From Rivularia sp. T60_A2020_040 (GTDB taxonomy: Bacteria; Cyanobacteriota; Cyanobacteriia; Cyanobacteriales; Nostocaceae): a DNA stretch of 64,000 bases. The notes beneath the pieces are model-generated. The model ran no database searches. It was given only the letters and a program-made list of their open reading frames with translations, and had not been told where the DNA came from. Each line of letters opens with the position of its first letter. Position 1 is the first letter of the stretch. Shown here piece by piece: positions 8,552-18,648 of the stretch. The position numbers and the translations under genes were made by a program. The stretch is taken from contig JACYMD010000048.1 in NCBI GenBank assembly GCA_015272215.1, forward strand, positions 103,940-167,939, given 5' to 3'.

Positions 8552-9658
8552 ATGAAGCGAGTTTGTATTATCTTAGGTACTCGTCCGGAAGCGATTAAAC
8601 TGGCTCCGGTGATTCAAACTTTCCAAGGCTATCAAGGCTTGGAAACTCAGGTGATTTTAACCGGACAACATCGGGAGATGGTGGAACAGGTGATGGGATT
8701 GTTCAATTTAAAAGCCGATCGCGATTTAGAGATTATGCAGCCAAAACAATCTCTGAGCGATATTACCTGTCGTAGTTTGCGTGGTTTGCAAGAGTTATTC
8801 GAGGAAAACCAACCAAATTTAGTTTTGGTGCAAGGAGATACAACTACAGCTTTTGCAGCAGCTTTAGCAGCTTTTTATCAAAAAATTCCGATCGCTCATG
8901 TGGAAGCTGGTTTAAGAACCGATGACTTATTTAATCCTTACCCAGAAGAAGCTAACCGACGTTTAATTTCCCAAATTGCTCAACTGCATTTTGCGCCGAC
9001 ACCTCTGGCTACAGAAAATTTACAACGTTCTGGGGTGTTAGGGGAAGTTCACATGACGGGTAACACCGTAATTGATGCGCTGTTGAATGTGGCTAAAAGC
9101 GAACCTCCTTGTAATGTACCGGGTTTGGAATGGAATGATTATCGAGTAATTTTAGCTACAGTTCACCGCCGAGAGAATTGGGGAGAACCGCTGCAAAGTA
9201 TTGCCAAATCATTTTTACAAATATTAGATAAATTTCCTGATACAGCATTATTGTTACCTTTACATCGTAATCCTACGGTTAGAGAACCCTTACAGGCAAT
9301 GTTGGGGAATCATCCCCGAATCTTCTTAACAGAACCTCTAGACTACGCTCAACTCGTGGGTGCGGTAATGCGATCGCACTTATTACTTACTGACTCAGGT
9401 GGGTTACAAGAAGAAGCACCTAGTTTAGGCAAACCAGTATTAGTACTGAGAGAAACAACCGAAAGACCCGAAGCAGTAAGCGCAGGTACAGCCAAACTTG
9501 TAGGAACCGATACCCAGACAATTGTCGCTAGTGCAGCACAACTATTGAGCAATCCCACAGCTTATGAAACAATGGCAAGTGCAATAAATCCCTTCGGAGA
9601 TGGTTACGCTTCGCAGCGGATTTTAGAAATTGTACGGGGGTTTTTAGGAGTTAATTAG
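8552..9658 (+). CDS. wecB: UDP-N-acetylglucosamine 2-epimerase (non-hydrolysing)
   Basis: A 368-aa enzyme that interconverts UDP-GlcNAc and UDP-ManNAc for surface polysaccharide synthesis, in the cytoplasm. Family motifs are complete: GTRPEAIKLAPVI at the N terminus, VQGDTTTAFAAALAAFY, HVEAGLRT, TVHRREN, and the C-terminal UDP-binding stretch TDSGGLQEEAPSLGKPVLVLRETTERPEA. Length matches bacterial WecB/MnaA. No other polysaccharide gene is adjacent, so the end product cannot be inferred from context. A 13-bp stem hairpin 23 bases after the stop separates it from the convergent kinase gene. Confidence 0.95.
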   Translation: MKRVCIILGTRPEAIKLAPVIQTFQGYQGLETQVILTGQHREMVEQVMGLFNLKADRDLEIMQPKQSLSDITCRSLRGLQELFEENQPNLVLVQGDTTTAFAAALAAFYQKIPIAHVEAGLRTDDLFNPYPEEANRRLISQIAQLHFAPTPLATENLQRSGVLGEVHMTGNTVIDALLNVAKSEPPCNVPGLEWNDYRVILATVHRRENWGEPLQSIAKSFLQILDKFPDTALLLPLHRNPTVREPLQAMLGNHPRIFLTEPLDYAQLVGAVMRSHLLLTDSGGLQEEAPSLGKPVLVLRETTERPEAVSAGTAKLVGTDTQTIVASAAQLLSNPTAYETMASAINPFGDGYASQRILEIVRGFLGVN

Positions 9659-9681
9659 GAGTTAGGAATTAGGCAATCCCC

Positions 9682-9714
9682 AGAAGTCGGGTTTATCATA
9701 GAAACCCGACTTCT
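9682..9714. terminator. Inverted repeat AGAAGTCGGGTTT, likely bidirectional terminator
   Basis: Arms AGAAGTCGGGTTT (9682-9694) and AAACCCGACTTCT (9702-9714) form a perfect 13-bp stem with a 7-base loop between two convergent genes. The sequence belongs to the dispersed family seen at three other sites in the window. There is no long T run, so terminator function is inferred from position. Confidence 0.65.
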
Positions 9715-9743
9715 CACCCAATCGTCAACATAACTCCTCACTC

Positions 9744-9771
9744 CATGTCCTTACCGACACGCTGCGCTAAC
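9744..9771. repeat. Dispersed short repeat (ATGTCCTTACCGACACGCTGCGCTAA)
   Basis: Near-identical copies lie at 50001-50026 and 56691-56716. A typical small interspersed repeat of cyanobacterial genomes, here between wecB and the convergent kinase. Confidence 0.7.
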
Positions 9772-9776
9772 ACTCC

Positions 9777-12700
9777 TCACTCTTCATCATCTGTTACTTC
9801 CAACGGTAGCTCGATGACAAATTCCGCACCATTTCCAGGAGAGGAAATGCAGTATAGTTTACCATTATGTTTTTCGGTAACTATTTGATGGCTAATTGAT
9901 AATCCTAAACCAGTTCCTTTTCCTTCCGGTTTAGTGGTGAAAAATGCGTTAAATAGTTGACCTCTGACTTCTTCTACCATACCGGGACCATTATCTGCAA
10001 TGCGGATGGTAACTTTTTCTTCGTCTGCTGAAGTACGAATAGTAATAACATTGGGATTTTTTTCAATTTCTGCGTAACTTTTACCTTCATTGGATTCGTC
10101 TAAAGCATCAATTGCGTTTGCTAACAAGTTCATGAAGGCTTGATTTAGTTGTCCGGGATAACACTTAACACAAGGTAATTTTTCGTACTTTCTAACAATT
10201 TGAATTGTGGGACGCTCAGCTTTCGCTTTCAAGCGATGTTGCAAAATCATCAAAGTTGTTTCAATACCTTCGTGAACGTTAACCGGCTTTTTGTCAGCAG
10301 TATCAGTGCGGGAGAAATTCCGCAAAGACTGCATGATATCGCGAATTCTGTCGGTTCCCAATTCCATGGAAGTTATCATCTTGGGTAAATCTTCTAGGAG
10401 ATAATCTAAATCGATTTCTTCTTGGAAAGTTTCAATTTCTTCCGGTGGCGAAGGTAGATTAACTTGGTAAAGATTTAACAATTGCAGCAAATCTTCGATA
10501 TATTGATTGGCAATGGATAAATTACCCGCAATAAAACCAACCGGATTATTGACTTCGTGAGCAACACCTGCTACCAATTGTCCTAAAGAAGAAATTTTTT
10601 CGGTTTGTACTAATTGTGCTTGAGTTTGTTGAAGTGTTTCCAGAGATTGCTGTAACTGCTGTGACTTTTCTTGTTCACGAGCGTAAAGACGAGCATTTTC
10701 GATTGCGATCGCGGCTTGTGAGGTAAGTAATTTAAGAATTTCCAAACGGGAGTTTGTAAACGCACCATTAACTTGGTTGTTTTCCAGGTAAATAATTCCG
10801 GTAAACTTACCTTGGTAGAAGATAGGAGCGCATAGAACCGATTTAGGTTTTTCTCGCAGAATATAAGAATCATCTTTAGAAATCGCTTCTTGAGTTGCGT
10901 TGTTAAGTACCAAAGGTTGCTGAGTTCTAGAGACATAGTGAATAACACTCAAGGGGATATCTTGACTTTCTTCTACCGGGGTTGATTGTAATACAACAAA
11001 ATCGCTATCTTGATCATTATCAATGGCTTCAATAAACAATTGATTGTCCTTGAGTAAAATAAGACAACCCTTTTGAGCAGCAGCATTTTCAAGAATAATA
11101 GATAATAGCTTGTCGAGGAGATTATCTAAAACAATTTCGCTGGTAATAGCTTCGGAAGCCTTCATTACCGTAGTTAAATCGAGAATATTATTGGTATTGC
11201 TTGATGATTCCAACATTCTCGCAGAATTACTCACAATAGTTCTGCTGATATCTTGTTGTGGTACAATGGCTTCGCTGCGAATAATTAAATGAGGATAACG
11301 TTCTTCTAAATCCTTAACTTTAGCTAAAGCACCCCAACGAATATAACCATAATAAGCATCAGTCATGTAGGTTTTAGCAATTTTATCCTTACCTAAATTA
11401 AGATAAAACTGTGCTGCAAGTTCATTACCGAGTGCTTCTTCTTGGGTGTATTCATTTTCCTTAGCACCAGCAATCGCACGGTCATACAATTGCATTGCTT
11501 TGATATTTTTGCCAAAAATTCGCGCTTTTTCAGCTTCGACTAAATCGTATTTATGTTGGAAATTACAGGCTGCATGATGCGCCCATTTTTTCATTTTATT
11601 TTGATTTGCGGCGATTTTTTTTAAATATTGCTTTTGTTCAGTTGATGTGACATTTTTGTACTTAGCCAGGAGTGCAAGGGAGTAGTAATAATTGTTGACA
11701 CAGTATAGATAAAAGCCTGGATTACTTTCTTGGTATTGTTCAGTTAGGCGAGCGTTTTCAATTGCTTGTGTATAGTTGTAAAAATAATAATTTAGAATTG
11801 TTTTAGTAAAGTAAAAAGTACTTAACCAAGAAGAATTATTGCCTAACCCAGCTATCAGTTCGGCTTCATCTAAAGCCTCGGTTTTGAAAATATCTTTTGT
11901 AAATAAGCCTCCTTGAAAATTTAAAATTGCTTGTCTGATAGCGCTTATAGATAAAGCTACCGCTGTCATATTTAAATTTTGAGTTAGTAAAACATAATTA
12001 ACAATCTTAGGATTAACAACTTCTAAACTATTCCCGCTTAAAAATAAGTTAATACTTACAGTCCAATTACAATAACTAGCAAATTCTATATCCCCTGTTT
12101 GTAGACCACTTTGCATTCCATGTTGCAAAGAAGTTATAGTTTCTTTGTCATGCTTATTAAAGTGCTGAATCATCGCATTGAAGACATAGAAGACTTTACA
12201 TCTGTATGAGTTAGCATTCATACGGTCTAGAAGCGACAAACCTAACAGTCCAAATCGATAACCAGCTTCAATATCCCCAAACTTATCGCATAACATTGCG
12301 CCATAAATACTATATCCGTAAGAACTAGGTGCTGAGTTACCATATTTAACAGATAATCTGACCATTCCTAATATAGTTAATGGAAAGATTAAAGACCCTG
12401 CTTGACTAGCTGCTGGATTAACTAACATTAAAATTTGCATAGCTGCTAGTTTATAAGGGTCAGTCATTCTCGGCAAATAAACTAAATCTTCTATTTGTTG
12501 TCTTGCTAAAATTATTCGTGTGCGAACTACTGCTTCTAAAAAATGCCAAATTTTAGGTTTTTTAGGTAATCTGACACCAAGAATATTTAGAACTTCTATT
12601 CCTTCTTTTAATGCTTCTGATATTCTATTTTGTAAAATATAAGACTGGATTTTTATTTCATAAATTTTAGTTTTTTCCAAAATAGTCTTAGCTTGTTTTA

Positions 12701-15260
12701 AAGAAAGATTACAAAGAATTTCTGAATCTTGAAAATCACCTTTTAAATATTGTGCTTCGGCAGCTTCAACATATAAGTCAAACGTAAGTTGATAGATACT
12801 TTGCCAGCTATCTGGTTTCAAAAGTTCCAATCCTAAATTCAAGTACTTAACAGCAGCTTCATACGCTGTGGCTGTCTTAGCTTTTTTCCCAGCTATCAAA
12901 TTGAGTTTTGCTAGCTCATTTTTTTCTGCTTGTTCTGTTATTAAATCAACCCCAAAATTTAACTGATTTACAATATCTAAGATATTTTCTGAAAGTAATT
13001 CTGGTGGCGTTTGTTTGAATAGTAGTTGACCTATTTTAAGGTGAGTTGCTTGTTTTTCTGATTCAGGAATAAACGCATATGCGGCTTGCTGCACTCTATC
13101 ATGTAAAAATCTATAACCAACTTCAGTAATATTTGATTTTAAGTTTTTTGGATAAAATTTTTGATTATTTATATCTATATCTTGCTCATAGTGTTCTATA
13201 TCTTCGTCAAATACTAAAGGAATCTTATAAGCTTCGCTCAAAGGTAAAATTAATCCAGCTTGTAATGCTGCATCTAATTGCTTAGCAGTACTCACTAGAG
13301 ATTTTTGATTTACAATTGACAGCACATTAAGTGTAAATTTATCACCGATACAAGCAGCTAGTTGCAGTACTTGCTGTGTAGATTCTGGCAACTTTTTAAT
13401 TCTATTGGCAACCAAATCTACTACGCTTTTATCAGTGATGCCTATAGCTTGAATTTGTTCAATATCCCAATTCCACATTCCTTGATTTTTCTGTTTATTA
13501 GTTAGAGAAGAAAAGGGAGTAAACTCGAATTTTAACAGATTATCTTGATAAAGTGCTTGCAGTAATTGAGTGATAAAAAAGGGATTTCTGCCAGTTTTAT
13601 TACAAATTAAATCTGCTAAAGTGTTGACTCGTTCTGTATTATCGTTTAAAGTTTCTGCAACCAACAGAGTTACATCTGTACTCTCCAGTGGTTGTAAAAC
13701 AATGTTATTAACAATTGCATGATTCTTCTCTATTTCTTCTAAAGTTTGAATTAAAGGATGAGCAGGGTTAACTTCATTATCACGATAAGCCCCAATTAAT
13801 AGTAAATATTTGCTTTCGGGGTCAGCAGTCAATATTTGGATTAACTTTAATGTTGCAAAATCTGCCCATTGCAAATCATCGAGAAAGATAACTAAGGCAT
13901 GTTCTTTTTTAGCAAAAAGGTGAATAAATTCGCTAAAAACCCGATTAAAACGGTTCTGCGCTTCTGTTCCACCAAGTTGAGGTACTTCTGCTTGTTTACC
14001 GATGATCAATTCTACTTCTGGAATTACATCAATAATTACTTGTCCATTTGCACCAACAGCAGTTAATATTTTGTTGCGCCATTGTTCGAGTTGAATTGCA
14101 CTTTCTGTAAGTAATTGTTGCATCAAGCTGCTAAAAGCTTGAATTAATGAAGCGTAAGGAATATTCCGCTTGAATTGGTCAAATTTACCACTGATAAAGT
14201 AACCGCGTTTTTGAGTGATTGGTTTATTAACTTCATAAACGATAGATGATTTACCAATTCCTGAATAGCCAGAAACGAGCATCACTTCGCAACTTCCTTT
14301 ACTGACTCTTTCAAAAGCATCCAGAAGTTTAGTAACTTGAGTCTCTCTACCGTAAAGTTTTTGAGGAATCAGTAATTGACTCAATACATCCAATCTTCCG
14401 GGTTGAAATTCAAGAATTTTTCCGGTTATTTCCAATTGTTCCCGACATAGTTCTAAATCGGCTAAAAGTCCTTTTGCTGTTTGATAACGATCTTCGGCAT
14501 TTTTTGCCATTAACTTTTCTACAATATTTGCGATCGCGTTAGGAACTTCTGGATTTAATTGTTGAATTGCAACGGGTTGTTTGGCAATATGGAAGTGAAC
14601 TAATTCTAAAGGGTCGTTACTTTGAAAAGGTAATCTTCCCGTAAGCATTTCATAGAAAGTTATACCCAGAGAATAAAAATCAGTGCGATAATCAAGGACG
14701 CGATTCATTCTTCCAGTTTGTTCTGGGGACATATATGTTAATGTGCCTTCGAGTTGATTAGGGTTAGTTAATTGTAGTTTTTCTGTACCGAGTCTTGAAG
14801 CGATACTAAAGTCGGTCAGCTTAACTTTTGCTGTTTTAAGATTAATAATAATATTATCAGCTTTGACATCTTTATGAATAATATTATGGGAATGCAGTGA
14901 TATCAAAGCTTTTGCTAATTGCACCGCAATATTTAAAAATTCCAATAATTCTAATTTGCGATGAGAAAGTACTTGTTTAAGAGACTGTCCCCCGAAATCT
15001 TCCAACACAAGCAGTAAACGATTTTGCTCAGTCTCAAGCCTTAATATCTTAACGATACCTTCTAAATTAAGATTTTCAGTAATTTTGTATTCATGCTTAA
15101 GCCGAGTAATCGCATCTAAAGTAGGATAATCTTCCTTAAGGATTTTAAGAATGACTTTTTCCTGGTTTAGATGCGATTTACCCCGATAAATAATAGTGTT
15201 GATTCCCTCATAGATGACTTCCGTAACCTCATAACGGGGAACCAAGGTAGATGTGAGCAT
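9777..15260 (-). CDS. Ser/Thr kinase - AAA ATPase - GAF - histidine kinase fusion
   Basis: A 1,827-aa multidomain signalling protein. Domains in order: a eukaryotic-type protein kinase (about 10-270, Lys39, HKDVKADN loop at 129-136, DFS at 150-152 instead of DFG, and the EGTLTYMSPEQTGRMNR activation segment); a large ATPase with Walker A SGYSGIGKSS (about 331-340) and Walker B VIFLDDLQWAD; a long helical TPR-like region (about 750-1300); a GAF domain (about 1370-1520); a coiled coil; and a histidine kinase core with the H-box LVAGVAHEVNNPVG (His near 1566), N box and GTGLGLSISHQIV. This architecture is known from cyanobacteria as trifunctional Ser/Thr-His kinases. No membrane segment is visible, so it is probably cytoplasmic. 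No response regulator gene is adjacent. Confidence 0.93.
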   Translation of the reverse strand: MLTSTLVPRYEVTEVIYEGINTIIYRGKSHLNQEKVILKILKEDYPTLDAITRLKHEYKITENLNLEGIVKILRLETEQNRLLLVLEDFGGQSLKQVLSHRKLELLEFLNIAVQLAKALISLHSHNIIHKDVKADNIIINLKTAKVKLTDFSIASRLGTEKLQLTNPNQLEGTLTYMSPEQTGRMNRVLDYRTDFYSLGITFYEMLTGRLPFQSNDPLELVHFHIAKQPVAIQQLNPEVPNAIANIVEKLMAKNAEDRYQTAKGLLADLELCREQLEITGKILEFQPGRLDVLSQLLIPQKLYGRETQVTKLLDAFERVSKGSCEVMLVSGYSGIGKSSIVYEVNKPITQKRGYFISGKFDQFKRNIPYASLIQAFSSLMQQLLTESAIQLEQWRNKILTAVGANGQVIIDVIPEVELIIGKQAEVPQLGGTEAQNRFNRVFSEFIHLFAKKEHALVIFLDDLQWADFATLKLIQILTADPESKYLLLIGAYRDNEVNPAHPLIQTLEEIEKNHAIVNNIVLQPLESTDVTLLVAETLNDNTERVNTLADLICNKTGRNPFFITQLLQALYQDNLLKFEFTPFSSLTNKQKNQGMWNWDIEQIQAIGITDKSVVDLVANRIKKLPESTQQVLQLAACIGDKFTLNVLSIVNQKSLVSTAKQLDAALQAGLILPLSEAYKIPLVFDEDIEHYEQDIDINNQKFYPKNLKSNITEVGYRFLHDRVQQAAYAFIPESEKQATHLKIGQLLFKQTPPELLSENILDIVNQLNFGVDLITEQAEKNELAKLNLIAGKKAKTATAYEAAVKYLNLGLELLKPDSWQSIYQLTFDLYVEAAEAQYLKGDFQDSEILCNLSLKQAKTILEKTKIYEIKIQSYILQNRISEALKEGIEVLNILGVRLPKKPKIWHFLEAVVRTRIILARQQIEDLVYLPRMTDPYKLAAMQILMLVNPAASQAGSLIFPLTILGMVRLSVKYGNSAPSSYGYSIYGAMLCDKFGDIEAGYRFGLLGLSLLDRMNANSYRCKVFYVFNAMIQHFNKHDKETITSLQHGMQSGLQTGDIEFASYCNWTVSINLFLSGNSLEVVNPKIVNYVLLTQNLNMTAVALSISAIRQAILNFQGGLFTKDIFKTEALDEAELIAGLGNNSSWLSTFYFTKTILNYYFYNYTQAIENARLTEQYQESNPGFYLYCVNNYYYSLALLAKYKNVTSTEQKQYLKKIAANQNKMKKWAHHAACNFQHKYDLVEAEKARIFGKNIKAMQLYDRAIAGAKENEYTQEEALGNELAAQFYLNLGKDKIAKTYMTDAYYGYIRWGALAKVKDLEERYPHLIIRSEAIVPQQDISRTIVSNSARMLESSSNTNNILDLTTVMKASEAITSEIVLDNLLDKLLSIILENAAAQKGCLILLKDNQLFIEAIDNDQDSDFVVLQSTPVEESQDIPLSVIHYVSRTQQPLVLNNATQEAISKDDSYILREKPKSVLCAPIFYQGKFTGIIYLENNQVNGAFTNSRLEILKLLTSQAAIAIENARLYAREQEKSQQLQQSLETLQQTQAQLVQTEKISSLGQLVAGVAHEVNNPVGFIAGNLSIANQYIEDLLQLLNLYQVNLPSPPEEIETFQEEIDLDYLLEDLPKMITSMELGTDRIRDIMQSLRNFSRTDTADKKPVNVHEGIETTLMILQHRLKAKAERPTIQIVRKYEKLPCVKCYPGQLNQAFMNLLANAIDALDESNEGKSYAEIEKNPNVITIRTSADEEKVTIRIADNGPGMVEEVRGQLFNAFFTTKPEGKGTGLGLSISHQIVTEKHNGKLYCISSPGNGAEFVIELPLEVTDDEE

Positions 15261-15759
15261 TACACAATCCTTTGTAGATGACTATAAATATATACTGTAT
15301 ATCTAGGGTTCCCCAATATTCAGTTTTTTAAACATTTATGGTAGGATTTGGTTAAAATTTTAAATATTATATATTAGTATTTACGCAAAAATAAGGCAAT
15401 TACGTCATTATTACAAGCGATGAACCGTATTCTTAGGGTTATAGCGACGTAATCTAACAAAACACGCTTGTTTGCTTGTCTAATCTCCGTTGCGTTCGTA
15501 ATGACAATTTTGGTTTGTGTAAGTCTTTTTTAGATTAGCTTTAAATCCAAATTCCCCATCCTTAACCCTCTAAAATTTGTAGTCTGATACTTCAGGGTGC
15601 CGAATATGGTCTTTAAATAGACGTACATATTTAAACGTAAGATATCATTATAAATAAGGCGAAGTTAAAGAAGCAATCCTAAAACTATTTAATTCCTTCA
15701 TTAAATTCGCTGTCAATGAGGATTAATGTTAATATCCTGCTAACTTCAAGTTAAGCATT
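15261..15759. other. Intergenic with a degenerate interspersed repeat
   Basis: About 500 bases without a gene. ATTACGTC (15399-15406) and GACGTAAT (15446-15453) are inverted copies 39 bases apart, inside a stretch that reads like a decayed interspersed repeat (ATTCTTAGGGTTATAGCGAC...). The kinase promoter must lie in the proximal 200 bases, but no clear box is seen. Confidence 0.45.
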
Positions 15760-16524
15760 TTATACAGACACTAATGAACGTTGATTAGAACTAGTATATA
15801 TAAATGATTTATCACAAGCTTCTTTGCTTGCTATTAACATCATTTGATTCATCAACTTTATAAAACCATCAAAAACGTTCTCAACTAATTTATAAGCTTG
15901 TTCTTTTTGATTGGGTGTAAGATAAATTGTTTCTAATAACTCATCTAAATTACTAACTTCTGCGATCAGGTGACCTGTTTCCACTTTCAAATGGCTGTAA
16001 CTGAAATAACGATAGCTTTGTTGAGTTATTTCTTCGAGCTCCTTACCTAATTTTCCAAATACTGAAAACGCTACATTTCCTGTAGCTTCTACTGACTCTA
16101 AAACAATTGCTTTAAGTATAGGGTCTTCATTAAAAGCAGATACTATTAATTCATAAGCTATACTACGTGCTGCTTGGGTTTCCTTACTCCAGATAAATCT
16201 TAAGACATCTGTGAAATTTACTAAAGGATTTAATTCCATTTTCTCTAAGTCTTCTAGAAACCATATCCAATGATACTGATCTTCATAAGTATGCTGATTA
16301 ATTAATTCCTGAAGTTGGTTATCCGCTACTTTTTCAGAAACAAATGTCTCATTACGTAAAAAATATTGGTTTAACTCTCCAAAAGTCATCACAAATGGAG
16401 CGATATATGGAACCCAAACTAATCTTTGCCTAGGATCTATACTTTCATCTCCTAAAAACTCAAAAAATGGCAACTTCGCAAATTCTTGCTTTTTCTGTTC
16501 AATCAATTCTAAAACTTCTTTCAT
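15760..16524 (-). CDS. Putative heme-oxygenase-fold (HDO/TenA-like) metalloprotein
   Basis: A 254-aa all-helical soluble protein I cannot assign to a named enzyme. Candidate metal-ligand positions fall in the spacing known for heme-oxygenase-like diiron oxidases: Glu81-x3-His85 (YEDQYHWIWF), Glu143 or Glu146 (LESVEATG), and His178-x3-Glu182-x2-His185 (SHLKVETGH). The HxxxD/ExxH helix and preceding ExxxH fit that superfamily rather than true heme oxygenase. The reaction is unknown; members oxidise amines, fatty acids or guanidines. It stands alone, with 500-base gaps on both sides, so context gives no substrate. TenA-like or plain scaffold alternatives remain possible. Confidence 0.55.
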   Translation of the reverse strand: MKEVLELIEQKKQEFAKLPFFEFLGDESIDPRQRLVWVPYIAPFVMTFGELNQYFLRNETFVSEKVADNQLQELINQHTYEDQYHWIWFLEDLEKMELNPLVNFTDVLRFIWSKETQAARSIAYELIVSAFNEDPILKAIVLESVEATGNVAFSVFGKLGKELEEITQQSYRYFSYSHLKVETGHLIAEVSNLDELLETIYLTPNQKEQAYKLVENVFDGFIKLMNQMMLIASKEACDKSFIYTSSNQRSLVSV

Positions 16525-17060
16525 TTTAATTCTCTAAGGTCAAGGTACAATCTTGTTTAATTAACAGATGGTATTTGCACTAATCCCTGACACTATCTTT
16601 CAACAACTGCAATATTCACTGAATAAAAAATGTGGATATCACATCACTAAAAGGCTGCACCCTGAGAACTTTAATTCAAATCATTGAGCTAAACATCAAC
16701 TAAGTTTTTTTGAACTACTGTATGAAACAATCTTCAGTTTTATTAGTGTTGCTTTCGCTCTGTAACTTATTTTTAAGTTTGCCAAAATAAATTTGAAATG
16801 GCTAGGGGTTTCGAGTAATCTTTATCGGAAGAAAAATAATTAGCATAAATACGGATAACTTAATCGGCTATGAATTGCCATAGAATGCTTTTTTATTCAT
16901 CTCAATTTGAGAGAATATACTGAATTTTAATGATTATTATTCTAAAAAAATTATTTTTTTAATTAATATTTAAATAAATCCCACATAGGTAAGAAGTCGG
17001 GTTTTTGTGAGATTTGTTGTAGGTGATGGATATTTTCCCTAAAAACCCGACTTCTATCGG
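16525..17060. other. Intergenic, no gene seen apart from one repeat
   Basis: About 535 AT-rich bases between the HDO-like gene and the end of glgA. It contains the inverted repeat listed at 16992-17055 and otherwise no open frame or recognisable site. Confidence 0.5.
16992..17055. repeat. Inverted repeat of the AGAAGTCGGGTTT family
   Basis: Arms AGAAGTCGGGTTTTT (16992-17006) and AAAAACCCGACTTCT (17041-17055) form a perfect 15-bp stem around a 34-base loop. The element lies right behind the glgA stop codon, so it probably also ends glgA transcription. Confidence 0.8.
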
Positions 17061-18482
17061 TTATGAAGACTTAACCGCTACCGATTTCTCCAGTTTCTCT
17101 TCCTCTTCGGGTAAACCTAAAATCGAATTATACAGAGTCACGTACTTTTTAGCCGAAAGATTCCAACTAAAGTTCTGACTCATACCGCGTTGCTGCAATT
17201 CTTGCCATTGTGGTTTGAAACGGAAGCCTTCCCAAGCCCGTACCATACAAGTATACAAATCTAAAGCTTCATAACGATCAAAACAATAACCCGTACCTGC
17301 TTGATTCATCGGGTCGTGATGAGATACCGTATCTACTAATCCCCCTGTACGACGCACAATTGGTACGCAACCGTAGCGCATCGCTAGCATTTGACTGATA
17401 CCGCAGGGTTCAAAACGACTCGGCATTAAGAATGCATCACTACCAGCGTAAATACGACGAGCTAAAGCATCGTTATATAATATATAGCTTGCCATTCTTC
17501 CAGGAAAACGAGATGCCATTTGCCACAGTTGGGTTTCGTAATTTCGATCTCCCGTCCCCAAAACCACAAACTGAGCATCTGTATAAGATAAAAATCGATC
17601 AAGAACTTGCATCATTAAATCGATGCCTTTTTGTTCTACTAAACGGGATACCATCCCAACTAAAAAGGCATTTTTGTTGACTTCTAATCCCAACTCTTCT
17701 TGCAAACCAATTTTATCAGCTTTGCGTTTCTCTAAACTATCACTAGTGAACTTTTCAGCAATATATTTATCGCTTGCAGGGTCGTAAACTTCAGTATCTA
17801 TACCGTTGACAATACCCGATAATTTACCACTAATAAATGACAGCAACCCTTCTAATGTTTCACCATAATCAGCTGTCTTAATTTGCTCGGCATAAGTTGG
17901 AGAAACTGTAGTTACCCTATCAGCAAACTGTACCGCAGCCGCCATGGTATTGTGTCCTTGCATATACCACGGACACCAAGTAATTTTCTCTAAATACCAG
18001 CGCCAAGGACCTTGATAAGCTAAATTATGAATCGTAAATATTGTGCTGATATCAGGAGATTGATGTAGCCACACCGGCAACATCCCCGTGTGCCAATCGT
18101 GACAGTGAACTAACTCTGGCTTCCAGTAATTCCAGCAAAACTCAGCAGCACCATTAGAAAAGAAAGTAAAGCGCCAATGTTCATCATCACCGCCATAAAC
18201 TTTGCGTGGATCAAAAGCCGGGTGTCCAAATAAATACAAAGGAACATCAGTACCGGGAAGCACTGATTCGTAAACCGCAAAATCATTGAACATGGCAGAT
18301 CCCTTCCAAACTGGTTCGGAAGGAATTTCCATCTTGTCCGGTAGAAAACCGTAATAAGGCATGAAAATCCGCACATCATGCCCCATTTGTCGTAAAATTT
18401 TCGGCAATGCACCCACAACATCACCCATTCCGCCAACTTTCGCCACCGGAGCCGCTTCCGCTGCCACAAATAGAATCCGCAT
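17061..18482 (-). CDS. glgA: Glycogen synthase
   Basis: A 473-aa GT5 ADP-glucose:alpha-1,4-glucan glucosyltransferase that extends glycogen, the main carbon store of cyanobacteria. The N-terminal [13 protein letters not shown] (Lys15-Gly18) is the ADP-glucose binding KxGG motif. Other marks are [36 protein letters not shown], and the catalytic C-terminal region [34 protein letters not shown]. Length is normal. The first residues ([18 protein letters not shown]) start exactly where the family does, which supports this ATG. A block of heptamer repeats separates it from hemC, so co-transcription is uncertain. Confidence 0.96.
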   Translation of the reverse strand: MRILFVAAEAAPVAKVGGMGDVVGALPKILRQMGHDVRIFMPYYGFLPDKMEIPSEPVWKGSAMFNDFAVYESVLPGTDVPLYLFGHPAFDPRKVYGGDDEHWRFTFFSNGAAEFCWNYWKPELVHCHDWHTGMLPVWLHQSPDISTIFTIHNLAYQGPWRWYLEKITWCPWYMQGHNTMAAAVQFADRVTTVSPTYAEQIKTADYGETLEGLLSFISGKLSGIVNGIDTEVYDPASDKYIAEKFTSDSLEKRKADKIGLQEELGLEVNKNAFLVGMVSRLVEQKGIDLMMQVLDRFLSYTDAQFVVLGTGDRNYETQLWQMASRFPGRMASYILYNDALARRIYAGSDAFLMPSRFEPCGISQMLAMRYGCVPIVRRTGGLVDTVSHHDPMNQAGTGYCFDRYEALDLYTCMVRAWEGFRFKPQWQELQQRGMSQNFSWNLSAKKYVTLYNSILGLPEEEEKLEKSVAVKSS

Positions 18483-18489
18483 TTGAATT

Positions 18490-18644
18490 ATCAGTTATCA
18501 GTTGTCAGTTATAAGTTATCAGTTGTTGGTTACTAGTGGTTAGTTGTTGGTGGTTAGTTGTTAGTGGTTGGTGGTTGGTTGCTAGTGGTCAGCTGTCCAC
18601 TGTCCACTGTCAACTGTCCACTGTCAACTGTCAACTGTCAACTG
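18490..18644. repeat. Long heptamer repeat block between glgA and hemC
   Basis: About 155 bases made of imperfect 7-mers: TTATCAG, GTTAGTT/GTTGGTG and TGTCCAC/TGTCAAC. One of the longest such blocks in the window. Confidence 0.85.
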
Positions 18645-18648
18645 AAAT

